23,214 bases of DNA. Source: Candidatus Aciduliprofundum sp. (GTDB lineage: Archaea; Thermoplasmatota; Thermoplasmata; Thermoplasmatales; Aciduliprofundaceae). The notes under the pieces were generated by a model. The model was not told the origin of the DNA, made no database searches, and saw only the letters and a list, made by a program, of their open reading frames with translations. Numbering within the stretch: position 1 is the stretch's first letter; each line of letters opens with the position of its first letter. Shown one piece after another: positions 21,002 to 23,214 of this stretch. The stretch is taken from the NCBI GenBank assembly GCA_015523135.1, contig WAKY01000024.1, forward strand, positions 1 to 23,214. The letters run 5' to 3'. The position numbers and the translations under genes are program-made.

Positions 21002-22237
21002 ATGAATCCTGAGCCTGGAGATTATGTAGAAGCCAAGACGAATAAAGGCATATTCAGGGGAGTTTTAATGCCTAAAAATAAATTTAGCGATAAGAATATA
21101 GTCATTCTCAAACTTGATAATGGTTATAATATTGGCATAGTGCCCTTGGAGATAAAAATCCTAAAAAAAGGTGAAAAGAAAAAGAGAGTTAAAAGAGAGA
21201 TAAAAAGAAAAGAAGGTTTGCCCACAATATCTATAATAGGCACAGGTGGTACTATTGCGAGCTATGTGGATTATAGAACGGGAGCTGTGCATCCCGCATT
21301 AACTGCAGAAGATTTAATATTCTCAGTGCCGGAAATAGAAGAGGAATGTAATGTCAGAGCGGAAGTTCTTTTCAATATTTTAAGTGAGGATATGAAGCCA
21401 GAGTACTGGATCAAGCTAGCAAGGCATGTAAAGAAAGAGTTGGATAATGCGGAAGGGGTAGTTATACCCCATGGCACAGATACAATGAGCTACTCATCCG
21501 CAGCTTTATCTTTTATGTTTGAGAGACAATCAGGACCCATAGTATTTGTGGGAGCTCAAAGAAGCTCTGACAGGCCAAGCAGCGATGCCTATATGAATCT
21601 CCTATCCGCTGTTAAAGTTGCCAAAAGCGATTTGGGCGAAGTAGCTGTTGTTATGCATGCCACAATGAGCGACGATTATTGCCACATTCATAGAGCTACA
21701 AGAGTAAGAAAGATGCACACCTCTCGCAGGGACGCTTTTAAGAGCATAAACTCTCAGCCCTTGGGAGAAGTTAGGGGAGATGAAGTAAAATTTTATGAAG
21801 AGTATAAGAAAAAAGATGAGGATAATGTTCTCTTAGAGAAGATGGATGAAAAAGTTGCCCTTATCTATTATTATCCCGGATTAAATGAATATATGTTTGA
21901 AAGAATGCTTGAGGGTATGCATGGAGCCATAATTATGGGCACCGGGTTAGGACATGTGGGAACACATCTTCTAAAGAGCATAAGAGAAAAGATAAGGGAT
22001 GGAATGATAATAGGTATGACTTCCCAATGCCTTTATGGAAGGGTAAATTTGAATGTTTACTCTACAGGAAGAGAGCTGAAAAAGGCAGGCGTTATTCCTC
22101 TAGAGGATATGCTGCCAGAGGTTGCTTACATAAAATTGATGTGGCTTCTTGGAAATTATGATGTGCAAAAAGCAAAAGAGCTTTTGCCTATAAATCTTAG
22201 GGGCGAGCTCTCAGCGAGGAGGATGATAACATGGTGA
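21002..22237 (+). CDS. gatD: Glutamyl-tRNA(Gln) amidotransferase subunit D
   Basis: 411 residues. This is the asparaginase-like subunit that releases ammonia from Gln or Asn for GatE. An N-terminal beta-barrel of about 55 residues (PGDYVEAKTNKGIFRGVLMP) and a basic linker (KKGEKKKRVKREIKRK) precede the L-asparaginase I domain. Catalytic residues are Thr84 in GTGGTIAS, Thr159-Asp160 in PHGTDTM, and a Lys in the RKMHTSRRDAF region. MGTGLGHVG and TSQCLYGRVNLNVYSTG are GatD landmarks. The length is close to other archaeal GatD (about 420-440). The last 7 bases overlap the gatE start, so translation is coupled. Neither subunit is useful alone, and this organism would then make Gln-tRNA by the indirect route. 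Confidence 0.96.
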   Translation: MNPEPGDYVEAKTNKGIFRGVLMPKNKFSDKNIVILKLDNGYNIGIVPLEIKILKKGEKKKRVKREIKRKEGLPTISIIGTGGTIASYVDYRTGAVHPALTAEDLIFSVPEIEEECNVRAEVLFNILSEDMKPEYWIKLARHVKKELDNAEGVVIPHGTDTMSYSSAALSFMFERQSGPIVFVGAQRSSDRPSSDAYMNLLSAVKVAKSDLGEVAVVMHATMSDDYCHIHRATRVRKMHTSRRDAFKSINSQPLGEVRGDEVKFYEEYKKKDEDNVLLEKMDEKVALIYYYPGLNEYMFERMLEGMHGAIIMGTGLGHVGTHLLKSIREKIRDGMIIGMTSQCLYGRVNLNVYSTGRELKKAGVIPLEDMLPEVAYIKLMWLLGNYDVQKAKELLPINLRGELSARRMITW

Positions 22238-23214
22238 AGAGTGGGCTTGAAATTCATCAGCAACTTGCAACAAAGAAGCTTTTTTGTGATTGCGAATCAA
22301 AATTAAGCGATAATGTGATTTATAAATTTGAAAGAGTTTTGAGGCCCACGCAGAGTGAAATGGGCGAAATAGATAAAGCCGCCATTGAAGAGAGCTTGAA
22401 GCACAGAAAATTCATATACGAGGCAACGGATAATTCATGCTTGGTAGAAGCGGATGAAGAGCCACCTCACGATTTGAATAGAGAAGCTCTTGATGTGGCA
22501 TTAACAGTTGCCCTAATGCTCCACACAAAGATTGTGGATGAGATTCATGTTATGAGAAAAATAGTAATAGATGGTAGCAACACTTCTGGATTCCAGAGAA
22601 CAGCTCTTATTGCCATGGATGGATACATTGAAACCTCCTTTGGAAAGGTAAGAATTCCAACAATATGTTTAGAGGAGGAGGCAGCGAGGAAAATTGAAGA
22701 AAAGGATGACTATGTAGTTTATCGCTTAGATCGCTTGGGCATTCCTTTAATTGAAATCTCAACTGCTCCGGATATGAAAAATGGAGAAGAGGTGAAAGAA
22801 GCTGCTCAAAAAATAGGATACATATTGAGAGCTACAAAGAAAGTGCGTAGAGGAGTAGGCACTATAAGGCAAGATATAAATATATCCACAGGACAGGGTA
22901 GAGTGGAAATAAAAGGGGCATCCAAGCTTAATATGATTCCAAAGTGGGTAAATATGGAGATTGAGAGACAGGAGATGCTAAAAGAGATAGCAGAAATTTT
23001 ACGGGAGAGAAAAGCAAGGGTGGATGAGAAAATATACGATTTAACTGAGATATTTGAAAAAACAGAGTCAAAGATAATAAAAAATATGCTAAAGAAAGGA
23101 GGTAAAGTTCTGGGTATAAAACTTCTTGGATACTCTGGAGTTCTTAAAAAAGATAAGTATAGATTGGGCAAAGAGCTTGCTGATAGAGTTAGAGTAATAG
23201 GAATCAAAGGGCTA
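22231..23214 (+). CDS. gatE: Glutamyl-tRNA(Gln) amidotransferase subunit E, 5' portion
   Basis: The open frame runs 328 codons from the ATG at 22231 to the right edge without a stop. GatE is usually about 620 residues, so roughly half is present. It begins MVKSGLEIHQQLATKKLFCDC, the signature of the GatB/GatE kinase domain, with zinc-type cysteines. Further landmarks are RPTQSEMGEIDKAA, CLVEADEEPPHDLN, IDGSNTSGFQRTALIA, CLEEEAARKIEE, YRLDRLGIPLIEISTAPD and VRRGVGTIRQDINIS. GatE phosphorylates Glu-tRNA(Gln) and then amidates it with ammonia from GatD. The start has a strong GAGGAGGATGAT just upstream, inside gatD. The glycine-rich end (GIKLLGYSGVL) reaches the insertion domain region. Confidence 0.96.
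   Translation, partial: MVKSGLEIHQQLATKKLFCDCESKLSDNVIYKFERVLRPTQSEMGEIDKAAIEESLKHRKFIYEATDNSCLVEADEEPPHDLNREALDVALTVALMLHTKIVDEIHVMRKIVIDGSNTSGFQRTALIAMDGYIETSFGKVRIPTICLEEEAARKIEEKDDYVVYRLDRLGIPLIEISTAPDMKNGEEVKEAAQKIGYILRATKKVRRGVGTIRQDINISTGQGRVEIKGASKLNMIPKWVNMEIERQEMLKEIAEILRERKARVDEKIYDLTEIFEKTESKIIKNMLKKGGKVLGIKLLGYSGVLKKDKYRLGKELADRVRVIGIKGL

Noticed and set aside
22806..23207. Minus-strand ORF at the right end
   Set aside because: Antisense to gatE, whose frame is conserved through the same bases.
1..23214. CRISPR arrays, insertion sequences, rRNA genes
   Set aside because: I saw no regularly spaced repeats with unique spacers, transposase motifs or rRNA signatures anywhere in the window.

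Overview
The window is AT-rich archaeal DNA. The evidence is a form III RuBisCO, an Elp3 tRNA acetyltransferase, the archaea-only GatD/GatE amidotransferase pair, a CheF taxis adaptor, a TIP49/RuvB-like ATPase, a tRNA intron with a bulge-helix-bulge splice motif, GGTGAT-type ribosome binding sites, and TATA boxes about 25 nt upstream of leaderless starts. The gene mix fits a Thermoplasmata-type euryarchaeote, most like Aciduliprofundum (DHVE2). That placement is inference from memory of gene content, not from a search.

Layout. 1-3398: 3' part of elp3, then a leftward pair of a SplB-like radical SAM protein and form III RuBisCO. 3404-4912: divergent promoter, then a response regulator and CheF (taxis). 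4902-5577: a HAD-family gene broken by one extra base in a G8 tract. 5663-6019: tRNA-Glu(CTC) followed by a noncoding tract with hairpins and degenerate repeats. 6020-8703: a dCTP deaminase/dUTPase-fold protein, then a leftward block of cobalamin adenosyltransferase, SCP2-like protein, ribbon-helix-helix (RHH) regulator and a short FtsZ-like GTPase. 8766-10669: MscS channel, MoaA, tRNA-Asn(GTT). 10877-12982: Cys-type formate dehydrogenase-like molybdoprotein. 13183-15891: membrane-anchored possible beta-propeller, intron-containing tRNA-Gln(CTG), glutamate dehydrogenase. 15926-18263: TIP49 ATPase and a divergent EamA transporter. 18299-23214: Lhr-type helicase, gatD, and the 5' half of gatE.

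Functional links. GatDE acts on Glu-tRNA(Gln), and both tRNA-Glu and tRNA-Gln genes are present. MoaA makes the molybdopterin precursor that the formate dehydrogenase-like enzyme needs. The response regulator and CheF would feed the archaellum switch. The RHH-FtsZ pair has the organisation of the euryarchaeal cdrS-ftsZ2 division operon, but the FtsZ-like protein lacks the C-terminal domain and the T7 catalytic motif.

Most interesting: (1) a helically phased array of TGAC/GTCA half-sites upstream of the RHH-FtsZ-like operon; (2) a 20/21 antisense match between a hairpin downstream of tRNA-Glu and a hairpin in the tRNA-Gln intron, with exactly complementary 7-nt loops that could form a kissing complex; (3) the G8-tract frameshift; (4) a dCTP deaminase-fold protein without the catalytic glutamate.
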